From Candidatus Terasakiella magnetica (GTDB lineage: Bacteria > Pseudomonadota > Alphaproteobacteria > Rhodospirillales > Terasakiellaceae): DNA of 64,000 nt. The translations under genes were made by a program, and so were the position numbers. Positions 8,728 to 17,676 of the stretch are shown one piece after another. The notes under the pieces were generated by a model. That model had not been told where the DNA came from, searched no databases, and saw only the letters and a list, made by a program, of their open reading frames with translations. How positions within the stretch are numbered: the stretch's first letter is position 1; each line of letters starts with the position of its first letter. The stretch is from assembly GCF_900093605.1 (NCBI RefSeq), contig NZ_FLYE01000001.1, forward strand, positions 248,001-312,000. The letters run 5' to 3'.

Positions 8728-11670
8728 ATGTCTTTAAGAGCTCGCTTGATTTTATATTTCGGCTTGGGTGGCACACTGTTTTTGTTTGCCATTACCTATG
8801 TTGTGTTCGCACGCATGGAAGCTGAGATGACAAGCCAGTTAAAACATAATTTTGAAGATAATTTCCGCAATCGAATAGTCGCTTTTGAGCGCGGGATTAA
8901 TGAGCATAGTTACGATTTTCGTGCATTGGCAAAGCTGCCCATGTTCAGCTCCATGCGCTATCATCAGCTGACCCTGAATAAAGCAGCGACAAAAAATGAC
9001 ATTCGCCATTTGGAACTTTCATTTTTAGAAACCATACAAAACCGTTCTGAAATTAAGAAAATCCAGTTTATCAACTCAAAAGGCCATGAAGTCTTACGTG
9101 TCGAAAAATCCGGAATTAAAAAGTCATTATCGGATTATTCAGTTGATGAAAATGTCATGGCGGCTTTACGCTATGACAAAGGTCAATTCCAGATCAAGCA
9201 AGCAAAGCTTGGCAGTAAAATCCACACCTTATCTTGGGTCGTTCCGGTTTATGTTTCAACTGGGCAAGCCTTTGGCGTCTTGATTTTTGATGTTGATTTC
9301 AATTCCGTAAATTCTGAAATCTCACGATTATTAAGTACTGAGGGTGAAAGTGTTTGCTTGGTTGATCAAGACGACAATGTGATCGTTGCGATAGGCCAAA
9401 GAGGTGCTTGTGAAAAAGACCATCGTGCAAATGAAATTCATGGCTATGATTGGCATGTGGATGAAAAACTATCCATTGAGGGCTTAGATTGGGCGATACA
9501 TTTTTCTGTCGACCCGGCGCCATTTTTAACAGGTGTTGAATCCTTAAAACTCAAGGTCTTTGGCTTTATTTTTCCTGTGATGAGCCTTATTCTCTTGCTT
9601 ATGGCAATGGTGGTGTCTAATCGCATTGTAAAAGCCATTACATTACTGTTGCATACTGCCAAGGCCATGGGGCGAGGGGAATATACAGCACCCATTTCCC
9701 TAGAGAGAACTGATGAGCTTGGGGAATTGGCCTATGAGGTTAATCGTTCTGCCAGTTTGATCATGGAAAACCGTGAAAAACTTGAAAATGACCTAACACG
9801 TTTGGTCGAAGCTTCCCATACAGTCATTATTGGGGTGGACCTTGAAGGCCGCGTAAATGATTGGAATCATGGGGCTGAAAAGATCAGCTATATCAATAAG
9901 GAAGATGTGGTTGGTAAGCCTTTAGTCGAAATTCTAAGAGGTATAGAACGTGCTGATTTGCACGATATTATTGCGAGCTGTCTCAAAAACAAGGTTATTG
10001 AAAACTTTGAAGTTACATTGATTGATAAGTTCGATGAATTGAAAGTTATTCTGTTTAACTGGTCACCGGTTTTTAATGCTGAGGGTGAAATCAGCGGTGT
10101 CGCCGGTGTTGGGCAAAACATCACAGAGTTGGCACTTAAAGATGAACAGCTTTCAATGGCCTTGGATCAAATGCCCGGTGCCTTGGTTTTAACCGATAAA
10201 AACTTTAAAATTGTTATGCGCAGCCAGCAGTTTGCCGAGCTGTATAATGTTCCATCAGAGCTCTTAGAGCCGGGCAATGATTATCGTGAGTTTATTCGCT
10301 ATCTTGCGCGCAATGGTTATTATGGTGCTGGTGACCCTGAGAGACTGGCAAATGAGCGTATCGTCTCTATCTCAAAGCCTTCTCCAGTTCGTTTTGAAGA
10401 CCGTCGCAAAGATGGCATGACATTCTCGGTTAACCGCAGCTACCTTGAAGATGGTCGAACAGTAACCATCGTGACGAATATCACTGATTTGAAAGAAGCT
10501 GAGGAAGCTGCGCTTAATTCATCAAAAGTAAAATCTGAATTCCTCGCCTCTATGAGTCATGAAATCCGCACGCCCATTACAGGCATTATTGGTTTTGCGG
10601 ATATGTTAATTCAGGATGATATTGCTGAGGAAAGCCGTGAAAAGGCCGTTCGTATCAAGAAATCAACTGAAGGTCTTTTGCGAATTCTAAATGATATTTT
10701 AGATATCTCGAAACTTGAGGCTGGAAAAGTCGAAATTGAAAATATTGATTTTCAGCTTGTTGAGCTTGTTTCTGAAACCCTGAGCCTTTTTGAAAAATCA
10801 CGTGCAACCGATAATAAGGTTGCAATTGAGTTTACCTATACGGATGAATTTTCCCAAGAAATTCAGTCTGACCCAACGCGAATTCGCCAGATTTTGGTAA
10901 ATTTGGTGGGCAATGCTTACAAGTTTACCCATGAGGGGAAAATCATTGTTCATTGTGAAAAAATCACAAATGCAAATGATGAGCCTTATTTCAAATTTTC
11001 AGTCAGCGATACAGGGATTGGCATAAGTGAAAAGGTGTTAAACACACTCTTTACTGATTTTGCCCAAGCTGATGCCTCTATCTCGCGCAAATATGAAGGA
11101 ACAGGCTTAGGCTTATCCATTTCCAAACGCCTTACGGAGCTATTAGGCTGCAATATTGGTGTTTCAAGCGTTGAGGGTGAGGGAAGTACCTTCTGGTTTA
11201 CTTTCCCTTATCACAAAGCAGATAGGGAAGTTCTGATAAAAGAAAAAGAGTTCGCAGCCAGTAAATATAAGGCGCTACATCCCTTAAAAATTCTGGTGGC
11301 GGAAGATAACCGTGTGAACCAGATTATTATTCTTAAGTTCCTAGAAGAATACGGTCATGAGATGACGATTGTTGATGATGGGGCAAAGGCTGTTGAAGAA
11401 CATAAGAGTGGCGATTATGACATTATTTTAATGGATGTAAGAATGCCCGGAATGGATGGGCCTGAGGCCACGCGTGTCATTCGCAGTCTGGAAGAACCTA
11501 AAAAATCCATCCCGATTATTGCCATCACAGCAGATGCAGTAAAAGAAAATATTGATAAATATATTGAAGATGGCATGAACAGCTATGTTTCCAAGCCATT
11601 TAATTGGACCAAGTTAATTTTGGCTATTAATGAAGTGATGGAAAAAGAGGTTCATGTTCTTAAAGAGTAG
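8728..11670 (+). CDS. Membrane-bound hybrid sensor histidine kinase
   Basis: Product of 980 residues. In order: transmembrane helix (about 7-27), a periplasmic sensor region of roughly 245 residues, a second transmembrane helix (about 275-297), HAMP (about 297-345), a PAS domain (about 355-470), a second PAS (about 475-590, of the type ending in a conserved NGYYG.GD segment), HisKA with the phosphorylated His611 in SMSHEIRTP, HATPase_c with SDTGIGIS and GTGLGLSIS boxes, and a receiver domain with Asp903 in LMDVRMPGMDG and a conserved Lys near the end. It is translationally coupled to the PotD-like binding protein, which probably docks on the periplasmic domain. No HPt protein or DNA-binding regulator is encoded beside it, so the output partner is elsewhere. 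Confidence 0.93.
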   Translation: MSLRARLILYFGLGGTLFLFAITYVVFARMEAEMTSQLKHNFEDNFRNRIVAFERGINEHSYDFRALAKLPMFSSMRYHQLTLNKAATKNDIRHLELSFLETIQNRSEIKKIQFINSKGHEVLRVEKSGIKKSLSDYSVDENVMAALRYDKGQFQIKQAKLGSKIHTLSWVVPVYVSTGQAFGVLIFDVDFNSVNSEISRLLSTEGESVCLVDQDDNVIVAIGQRGACEKDHRANEIHGYDWHVDEKLSIEGLDWAIHFSVDPAPFLTGVESLKLKVFGFIFPVMSLILLLMAMVVSNRIVKAITLLLHTAKAMGRGEYTAPISLERTDELGELAYEVNRSASLIMENREKLENDLTRLVEASHTVIIGVDLEGRVNDWNHGAEKISYINKEDVVGKPLVEILRGIERADLHDIIASCLKNKVIENFEVTLIDKFDELKVILFNWSPVFNAEGEISGVAGVGQNITELALKDEQLSMALDQMPGALVLTDKNFKIVMRSQQFAELYNVPSELLEPGNDYREFIRYLARNGYYGAGDPERLANERIVSISKPSPVRFEDRRKDGMTFSVNRSYLEDGRTVTIVTNITDLKEAEEAALNSSKVKSEFLASMSHEIRTPITGIIGFADMLIQDDIAEESREKAVRIKKSTEGLLRILNDILDISKLEAGKVEIENIDFQLVELVSETLSLFEKSRATDNKVAIEFTYTDEFSQEIQSDPTRIRQILVNLVGNAYKFTHEGKIIVHCEKITNANDEPYFKFSVSDTGIGISEKVLNTLFTDFAQADASISRKYEGTGLGLSISKRLTELLGCNIGVSSVEGEGSTFWFTFPYHKADREVLIKEKEFAASKYKALHPLKILVAEDNRVNQIIILKFLEEYGHEMTIVDDGAKAVEEHKSGDYDIILMDVRMPGMDGPEATRVIRSLEEPKKSIPIIAITADAVKENIDKYIEDGMNSYVSKPFNWTKLILAINEVMEKEVHVLKE

Positions 11671-11676
11671 GTTTCT

Positions 11677-12108
11677 TTAAGATGTAGGATAACAGCATTT
11701 CTGACGTTTGCCATTTGTAATGCATTTTTTGCATTTTAAATCTTCATGCATAATATGCTGGTTCCACCAATTATTGATGAAATTATCAAAGTTTGTTGCA
11801 AAGCTTTTACTGCCTTGTTCTGCTTGGCTTCATAATTCAGATAATTGAGTTAAGAAACCCCAGTTTCTTGTTTTATGTTCTTCTATAAAACGACAGCCAA
11901 GATCACCCAGTAGCTCTTCTTCCTGTGTGAAATATTCTCGTGAGTAATCGAGCAATTCTTCAATAGCCGTTACAATAAATTCTGTATCTTCAAGGAGTGA
12001 TGGCTTTTCGCTCAGCATATTGATTAAGTCTGCAATATGTTGGTTTTGTAGGTTTAAAGTTTGGTCACCAAAGTCGAATTTGCGATCATTCCATACAATT
12101 TTCATCAT
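11677..12108 (-). pseudogene. Hemerythrin-like protein interrupted by an in-frame TGA
   Basis: The frame starts at ATG 12108 after a good AGGAG site and encodes 92 residues of a hemerythrin-like four-helix protein, then meets TGA at 11830-11832. The same frame continues open for 50 more codons to TAA at 11677 and encodes the expected last helix, including WWNQHIMHED, which carries the final His and Asp ligands (codons 118 and 123), then a Cys-rich tail. Of the seven diiron ligands, His24, Glu63, His78, His118 and Asp123 are present, but the helix-2 His is Tyr59 and the second His of HxxxH is Asn82. Nonsense mutation plus two lost ligands suggests a decaying gene. Recoding of TGA as selenocysteine is possible but I saw no convincing hairpin behind it. 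Confidence 0.75.
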
Positions 12109-12206
12109 CGACTTGCTCCTAAAGGCTATTCCTATTTAATGATTTAATTATATCTGGGAGCTGTTGTTTCGCCATATTCCCATTTGGGGATAGTGAGGAG
12201 ATAAGT

Positions 12207-12260
12207 ATGAAAAAAATTGCAGACTTATTATATCGATGTGCAGTAAGTACAAGCTCTTAA
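12207..12260 (+). CDS. Possible 17-residue small protein or leader peptide
   Basis: ATG at 12207 is preceded by GAGGAG with a spacing of six bases, a ribosome-binding site stronger than that of many annotated genes here. It encodes MKKIADLLYRCAVSTSS and stops at TAA. It lies in the 200-base gap between the broken hemerythrin gene and the nlpD-like gene, on the opposite strand to both. No hairpin or downstream gene supports a leader role. It may be chance or a remnant; the evidence is only the ribosome-binding site and the start. Confidence 0.3.
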   Translation: MKKIADLLYRCAVSTSS

Positions 12261-12318
12261 GATAGCTCGTTATAAAGAAACATACCTATCACGATAGTTG
12301 AAGAAGGTTTTCAAAAAC

Positions 12319-13317
12319 TCAACTACCCAGATATTTCTTTGGATTGACAGGATTCATACCGCGGCGAATCTCAAAATGAAGTTGTGGCTTAGTTACACCT
12401 CCTGAACTGCCCACACTAGCAATGGTTTGGCCTCTTTTTACCTTTTGCCCGCGTTTGACCAAAATCTTCTCATTATGAGCATAGGCCGTAATCCAGCCGC
12501 CACTATGTTTGATCAACAACATATTGCCAAAGCCGCGCAATTCATTACCGCTATAGGCCACAACGCCATTTTCCGCTGCCATAACGGCACTGCCACGTTT
12601 GGCAGAAATATTAATGCCATCATTTCTAAGCCCATCACGTTTTACGCCAAAGCGTGAAATGACTTTGCCTTGTGTCGGCCAAGAAAAACGGCTGCCTGAG
12701 CGTGGCGGGGGCTTGGGGATGGATTTGCGGCTAATGCGTGGTTTGGCTTTTGCCACCGTTGTAGGCTTATAGCTAGGTTGCGCATTTACACGCGGGGAGA
12801 GGCCAGATGTTGTTGGCTTTCTTTGTACTGTATAGCTTGTTCGCGCGTTGCGCACCGTTGGCTTTTTCTGCGCACCACCAGGCAGCTTTAAGCGCTGTCC
12901 TGCATGTAATGTATAGGGTGATTTAAGCTGGTTGTTTTTTGCCAGCGTATAGACGTCTGTTCTATATTGTCTGGAGACAGAATAGAGCGTATCGCCACGT
13001 TGCACCACATGAACAGGCCCTTGGGGCAAGCGCAACCTTTGCCCTTTATTGAGATGAAACGGGGCCTTTAGATTATTTGCATCAATGATAGAGCGAACAG
13101 AGACACCATGTTTTCGCGATATGCCATAAACCGTGTCACCTTTTTGCACAAGGACAGTACCGGGTATCTGGCGTTGGTTAGAACGGTTTTGCGAAACAGT
13201 TGAGGAGGACTTATAACGTGACGTACCAGTGCCCTCAGATGGGACTTCAACCCAGCCACAAGACACGAGTATAACCACAGCGCAACATAGCGCAAAATAT
13301 CTAAACAATCCGTTCAT
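12319..13317 (-). CDS. nlpD: NlpD-like LysM/M23 lipoprotein
   Basis: Product of 332 residues: lipoprotein signal with lipobox LVSC (Cys20), two LysM peptidoglycan-binding domains (about 54-97 and 103-146), a basic proline/threonine-rich linker, and a LytM (peptidase M23) domain (about 215-330). The first zinc motif, HxxxD in active enzymes, reads NDGIN, while the later His residues (AYAHN and LHFEI) remain. That partial loss is characteristic of NlpD/EnvC-type proteins, which activate cell-wall amidases rather than cut peptidoglycan. It ends the long minus-strand operon, 39 bases after pcm. No clear terminator follows. Activator function is by analogy with NlpD. Confidence 0.9.
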   Translation of the reverse strand: MNGLFRYFALCCAVVILVSCGWVEVPSEGTGTSRYKSSSTVSQNRSNQRQIPGTVLVQKGDTVYGISRKHGVSVRSIIDANNLKAPFHLNKGQRLRLPQGPVHVVQRGDTLYSVSRQYRTDVYTLAKNNQLKSPYTLHAGQRLKLPGGAQKKPTVRNARTSYTVQRKPTTSGLSPRVNAQPSYKPTTVAKAKPRISRKSIPKPPPRSGSRFSWPTQGKVISRFGVKRDGLRNDGINISAKRGSAVMAAENGVVAYSGNELRGFGNMLLIKHSGGWITAYAHNEKILVKRGQKVKRGQTIASVGSSGGVTKPQLHFEIRRGMNPVNPKKYLGS

Positions 13318-13356
13318 AGCTGCGGATTATGCCTAAGCTCGCGGTGAGTTTCAATT

Positions 13357-13992
13357 TTATTCTGGAAGGCCGGGGATTAAGGGGACAAAACGAACTTTTT
13401 CAAGCTCCTCCACATTAAACCCGCTTTCGGTTCGGGTCACACGAATGAGCCATTGCGCTGAAGTATCTTCCCCAATCGGTGCAACCATAACCCCGCCAAT
13501 AGCAAGCTGGTCTGCAAGTTCTGGCGGAACATCTGCAGCCGCAGCCGTGATCATGATGCGATCAAACGGGGCTTGTTCAGGCCAACCAAGTGTTCCATCG
13601 CCACAGCGACACACGATATTGCTTTGACGAAAATCATGAAAACGTTGCTCTGCCTGTTCAAAAAGCGGCTTGTAGCGCTCAATCGTATAAAGCCTGCGAC
13701 AGAGTTTGGCTAACACAAGGGCTTGATAGCCCGAGCCCGTCCCAACTTCTAAGACCTTCATACGGTCGCTAAGCTGCAAGGCCTCACTCATCAAGGCAAC
13801 GATATAAGGCTGGCTTAAGGTTTGGCTATAACCAATCGGCAGGGCAATATTATCATAGGCTTGGTCTTGAAAACTTTCTGAAACAAAATTTTCACGCGGA
13901 ATAGTTTCAATGGCTGCAAGCACAGAGGTATCGGTGATGCCTTGGCGGCGTAGTTCCATAAGAAGGCGAATTTTTTCAGCATGAATGCTCAT
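13357..13992 (-). CDS. pcm: Protein-L-isoaspartate O-methyltransferase
   Basis: Product of 211 residues that methylates isoaspartyl residues in damaged proteins using S-adenosylmethionine. The family signature is present: IPRENFV near residue 32, SQPYIVALM around 60, and the SAM-binding loop VLEVGTGSGYQALVLAK (about 79-95). PFDRIMITAAA follows, as expected. The ATG overlaps the surE stop by four bases (ATGA), so the two are translationally coupled. The surE-pcm-nlpD order is widely conserved in proteobacteria. Confidence 0.95.
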   Translation of the reverse strand: MSIHAEKIRLLMELRRQGITDTSVLAAIETIPRENFVSESFQDQAYDNIALPIGYSQTLSQPYIVALMSEALQLSDRMKVLEVGTGSGYQALVLAKLCRRLYTIERYKPLFEQAEQRFHDFRQSNIVCRCGDGTLGWPEQAPFDRIMITAAAADVPPELADQLAIGGVMVAPIGEDTSAQWLIRVTRTESGFNVEELEKVRFVPLIPGLPE

Positions 13993-14759
13993 TTAAAAGC
14001 GCCTTCCATTTTTTTGAGACTGTCATAATCTGTGAAATCAAGCGAGATGGGTGAAATGGAAATAGCCCCATTCATCACCGCATGTAAATCAGTACCAACA
14101 TCAAAAGTGTCAGCAGATTGAAGGGCACCAATCCAGAAATATTCTTCGCCCCGTGGATCGTGGCCTCTGGCAAGGTCATCCCCGATTTTTCGACGCCCTT
14201 GTCGGGTGACTTCAACACCTTTAACAGATTGGGCCACAACATCTGGGAAATTCACATTCATCAAAGTATTTTTCGCCCAACCAAGCTCAGCAAGATGTTT
14301 CACAATCTGTGGGCCGTGGGTTTCAGCCGTGGACCATTTAACCCGATTGGCATCGTTAAAATACTGGGAAAGTGCAATGGCAGGTACACCGAGCAGGGTG
14401 GATTCCATAGCTGCGGCAATGGTGCCGGAATAGGTCACATCTTCGCCCAAATTACCACCGCGATTAACACCTGTAAGAACCAGATCAGGCGGGCAGTCTT
14501 TCATAATCTCATTCATGGCAAGCAACACGCAATCAGTTGGCGTGCCATCAACGCTATAACGTCGATCAGAATGTTTATGAATGCGCAGTGGGCGGCGCAG
14601 GGTTAAAGAATGGCCCGTTGCACTTTGTTCAGTTTCAGGTGCAACAACCCAGACTTCTTTGGCAACAGCTTTTGCAATATGTTCCAGCACCTTCAAGCCC
14701 GGTGCATGAATGCCATCATCATTAGAGATAAGGATCCGGGCTTGAGAAAGATCAATCAT
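13989..14759 (-). CDS. surE: 5'/3'-nucleotidase SurE
   Basis: Metal-dependent nucleoside monophosphate phosphatase of 256 residues, linked to survival in stationary phase. The metal-binding ILISNDDGIHAPGL motif is at residues 9-22, and GVNRGGNLGEDVTYSGT (about 98-114) provides the conserved Asn and the phosphate-binding region. It follows serS by 15 bases and overlaps pcm by four. Confidence 0.96.
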   Translation of the reverse strand: MIDLSQARILISNDDGIHAPGLKVLEHIAKAVAKEVWVVAPETEQSATGHSLTLRRPLRIHKHSDRRYSVDGTPTDCVLLAMNEIMKDCPPDLVLTGVNRGGNLGEDVTYSGTIAAAMESTLLGVPAIALSQYFNDANRVKWSTAETHGPQIVKHLAELGWAKNTLMNVNFPDVVAQSVKGVEVTRQGRRKIGDDLARGHDPRGEEYFWIGALQSADTFDVGTDLHAVMNGAISISPISLDFTDYDSLKKMEGAFK

Positions 14760-14774
14760 GGTTTATGTCCCTGA

Positions 14775-16052
14775 TTAGGCGTTGGGTTCAATAACTTCCA
14801 GACCGCCCATATAGGGTCTTAAAACCTCAGGGACAATAACGCTACCATCAGCCTGTTGATAGTTTTCCAACACAGCCACAAGACAACGACCAACAGCAAG
14901 ACCAGACCCATTTAAGGTGTGAACAAATTGTGGTTTTTTCTCACCTTCTGCGCGGTAGCGTGCCTTCATGCGGCGGGCTTGGAAATCACCTGTTGTAGAA
15001 CAAGATGAAATTTCACGATATTGGTCTTGGCCCGGAAGCCAGACTTCAATGTCAAAGGTACGACGCGCAGAAAAGCCCATGTCACCCGTGCAAAGCGTAA
15101 TCACGCGATAGGGTAGTTTTAGCCCTTGCAAGACGGCCTCTGCACAGCCTGTCATGCGCTCAAGCTCAGCATCAGACTCATCTGGTTTAACAACAGAAAC
15201 CATCTCAACCTTTGAGAATTGGTGCTGGCGGATCATGCCGCGGGTGTCTTTACCAGCAGAGCCCGCTTCAGAGCGAAAACACCATGTCATGGCGGTGTAG
15301 CGTCGTGGCAGGCTGCTTTCTTCAAGGATGTCGCCAGAAACGATGTTTGTGAGCGGCACTTCTGCGGTCGGGATCATCCAGAAACCTTCTTCAGTGCGAT
15401 AAAGGTCTTCTGTAAATTTCGGTAATTGGCCTGTGCCATAAAGGGCAGCATCTTTAACAAGGGCAGGGGGATTAACCTCTGTATAGCCGTGCTTCATGGT
15501 ATGAAGATCAAGCATATAAGATGAAAGGGCACGTTCCATACGGGCAAGCGCGCCACTGAGGAGAACAAAACGCGAGCCTGAGATTTTAGCCGCTGTTTCA
15601 AAATCCATCTGGCCAAGTTTTTCGCCAATATCAAAATGTTCTTTGGCTTCAAAACCAAGAGAAGGCTTTTCACCCCATGTGCGTACTTCAACGTTATCAT
15701 CTTCATCTGCACCATCTGGTACATCAGATGCCGGCACGTTGGGCAAAGACATCAGGGCATTTTCTAAAACACCTTCTTTTGTTTTGGCTTCTTCTTCGAG
15801 CTCAGCCTGAAGGGATTTAGATTGTGAAACCTTTTCCATAATCTCGCTTGCATCGCGACCTTCGCGTTTTGCAAGTCCGATCTCTTTAGAAAGCTTGTTG
15901 CGCTCAGCCTGAACTTCTTGTGCGCGAGACAGAATATCACGACGCTCCCCATCAAGGGCAATCAGACGGTCTGCTTGTGGCTCAAGACCACGACGCGCCA
16001 TGGCAGCATCAAAATCAGCAGGGTTTTCACGGATCCATTTAATATCAAACAT
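14775..16052 (-). CDS. serS: Seryl-tRNA synthetase
   Basis: Class II aminoacyl-tRNA synthetase of 425 residues that charges tRNA-Ser and tRNA-Sec. An N-terminal long antiparallel coiled-coil arm (about 30-100) grips the tRNA. The catalytic domain has motif 2 ([15 protein letters not shown], about 268-282) and motif 3 ([12 protein letters not shown], about 386-397). It sits between tatC and surE with gaps of 12 and 15 bases, so it belongs to the same transcript. Confidence 0.97.
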   Translation of the reverse strand: MFDIKWIRENPADFDAAMARRGLEPQADRLIALDGERRDILSRAQEVQAERNKLSKEIGLAKREGRDASEIMEKVSQSKSLQAELEEEAKTKEGVLENALMSLPNVPASDVPDGADEDDNVEVRTWGEKPSLGFEAKEHFDIGEKLGQMDFETAAKISGSRFVLLSGALARMERALSSYMLDLHTMKHGYTEVNPPALVKDAALYGTGQLPKFTEDLYRTEEGFWMIPTAEVPLTNIVSGDILEESSLPRRYTAMTWCFRSEAGSAGKDTRGMIRQHQFSKVEMVSVVKPDESDAELERMTGCAEAVLQGLKLPYRVITLCTGDMGFSARRTFDIEVWLPGQDQYREISSCSTTGDFQARRMKARYRAEGEKKPQFVHTLNGSGLAVGRCLVAVLENYQQADGSVIVPEVLRPYMGGLEVIEPNA

Positions 16053-16064
16053 AGCTCTGTAGCC

Positions 16065-16886
16065 TTAAGTCATATTGAAGTCAGTTTCTTCAAATTCATC
16101 TTCGTCGTCATCTTCTTCGATGGTGTCGCGTTTCTTTTCAACAGCACGCACCGAAATGATGGAGATTTCATACAGAACAAGAATAGGAATTGCCAGACCT
16201 ACTTGAGAAATAATGTCTGGTGGCGTCATAAAGGCAGCAAAAATAAAGGTAACCACCACCGCATATTTACGCTTTGCCGCCAAACCACGCGATGTGGCAA
16301 AGCCAATGCGCGCAAGTAAGGTCAGGACAAGTGGAAGCTGGAAGCTAATACCAAAGGCAAAAATAAGCTTCATCACAAGGGAGAGATACTCATTCACCTT
16401 GGCTTCAAGTTGAATAGGCAGGCTGCCATCAACACCCATTGTCTCAAAACTGAGAAAGAACTTCCACGCCATAGGCATGATAAAGTAATAAACCAGCGCA
16501 CCGCCCATAATAAACAGGATCGGAGATAAGACCAGATAGGGCGCTAAAGCTGACTTTTCATTCTTATAAAGCCCGGGTGCGAGGAATTTCCAGAACTGTG
16601 TGGCAATAACGGGAAAAGCCAGCAAGAAGGCTGCAAAGAAAGAGACCTTGAGCTGCGTAAAGAAAGCTTCATGCAGGGCCGTATAGATCATACGGCGATT
16701 ACCGCCAAGCTCAGCCAAAATCTGGGCCAGTGGTGCGACAAGGAAATTATAGATATCCGCAGCAAAATAATAACAGCCCAAGAAAGCAATAAACAAAGCT
16801 GCTATTGCAATCGTGAGTCTTGATTTGAGTTCAATCAAATGCTCCATCAAGGGCATTGTAGTTGCTGTTGTCTGAGGGTCGTTCAC
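16065..16886 (-). CDS. tatC: Sec-independent translocase subunit TatC
   Basis: Inner membrane protein of 273 residues, the core receptor of the twin-arginine translocation system for folded proteins. It shows six hydrophobic helices, the N-terminal MEHLIELKSR segment that contacts twin-arginine signals, and the conserved FWKFLAPGLYKNEK loop. The C-terminal tail is acidic (EEDDDEDEFEE), longer than in E. coli TatC. Order tatA-tatB-tatC-serS is on one strand with short gaps. Confidence 0.96.
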   Translation of the reverse strand: MNDPQTTATTMPLMEHLIELKSRLTIAIAALFIAFLGCYYFAADIYNFLVAPLAQILAELGGNRRMIYTALHEAFFTQLKVSFFAAFLLAFPVIATQFWKFLAPGLYKNEKSALAPYLVLSPILFIMGGALVYYFIMPMAWKFFLSFETMGVDGSLPIQLEAKVNEYLSLVMKLIFAFGISFQLPLVLTLLARIGFATSRGLAAKRKYAVVVTFIFAAFMTPPDIISQVGLAIPILVLYEISIISVRAVEKKRDTIEEDDDEDEFEETDFNMT

Positions 16887-16898
16887 GGCCGCACTCTT

Positions 16899-17294
16899 TT
16901 ATTTAGCAGGTTTTACTGAATTATCTTCAACAGCAGGAGACGCCTGTGTCGCAGCCTCTGTATCTGAAGATGATTCTTTCATGGAATTATTGAAGTCCGC
17001 TGCTTCTTTTGAGAAATCAACAGCTTTGGTTAAATCCCCGTCCTTATCGACGGTTTCTTCAATTTTGCGGCTGAAATCTTCAGAGCGTACGGATTGAATT
17101 TGTTTTTTAACTTCCTCTAATTCCGTTTCCTTAATCATATCATCGATATTACTTTGGAATTCACGCATCATGCCTTTGACCTTACCTACCATGCGCGCAA
17201 CTGAGCGCATGGCTTTTGGCAGGTCTTTTGGCCCAATGACCAAAACAGCAATAATGACAATAGAGGCAATCTCGGTCCAACCGATATCAAGCAT
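16899..17294 (-). CDS. tatB: Sec-independent translocase subunit TatB
   Basis: Product of 131 residues with one N-terminal membrane helix (about 4-21, MLDIGWTEIASIVIIAVLVI), a GPKDLPKAMRS hinge, an amphipathic helix and a polar acidic C-terminal tail. TatB forms the substrate receptor together with TatC. The Glu8 typical of TatB is present. It precedes tatC by 12 bases. Confidence 0.95.
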   Translation of the reverse strand: MLDIGWTEIASIVIIAVLVIGPKDLPKAMRSVARMVGKVKGMMREFQSNIDDMIKETELEEVKKQIQSVRSEDFSRKIEETVDKDGDLTKAVDFSKEAADFNNSMKESSSDTEAATQASPAVEDNSVKPAK

Positions 17295-17321
17295 CGTAAT
17301 AGTCCAGACTAGAGATTATGA

Positions 17322-17555
17322 TTAAGCGTCTTTTTTATCAGAAGTATTTGTAGTGCTTGCACTAGGTGCTTCGTCGCTTTTGGAGATGGATTCTTGCTGC
17401 TCAGATTTTTCTTCTGGCTCGTCATCCTTCATGCCTTTTTTGAAGCTTTTGATACCTTTTGCCAGATCGCCAGCGATCTTCGGGAATTTACCAAGACCGA
17501 AAATAACAACAACAATAGCTAAAACGATCAGTAGCTGTGGAAGACTTGGCATCAT
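17322..17555 (-). CDS. tatA: Sec-independent translocase subunit TatA
   Basis: Product of 77 residues: short N-terminus, one membrane helix (about 6-21), the [13 protein letters not shown] hinge and an amphipathic helix rich in Lys, then a disordered acidic and Ser-rich tail. TatA assembles the translocation pore. The 121-base gap to scpB upstream may hold a separate promoter for the tat-serS part of the operon, but I saw no clear consensus. Confidence 0.94.
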   Translation of the reverse strand: MMPSLPQLLIVLAIVVVIFGLGKFPKIAGDLAKGIKSFKKGMKDDEPEEKSEQQESISKSDEAPSASTTNTSDKKDA

Positions 17556-17676
17556 TGGAAGGGTTCTCCATGTTAGTATTTTATAAATTTGTTGTAGAGC
17601 ATATAAGCAGAAAGATTACGCTCTCGCAATCCCAATTACGCGACGCAATCATGTATTTTTATTTATGAGTATATTT

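Noticed and set aside
11770-11832. Selenocysteine insertion at the hemerythrin TGA
   Set aside because: I see no strong SECIS-like hairpin just behind the TGA, and Sec is not expected at this place in hemerythrins. Kept only as an alternative in the finding.
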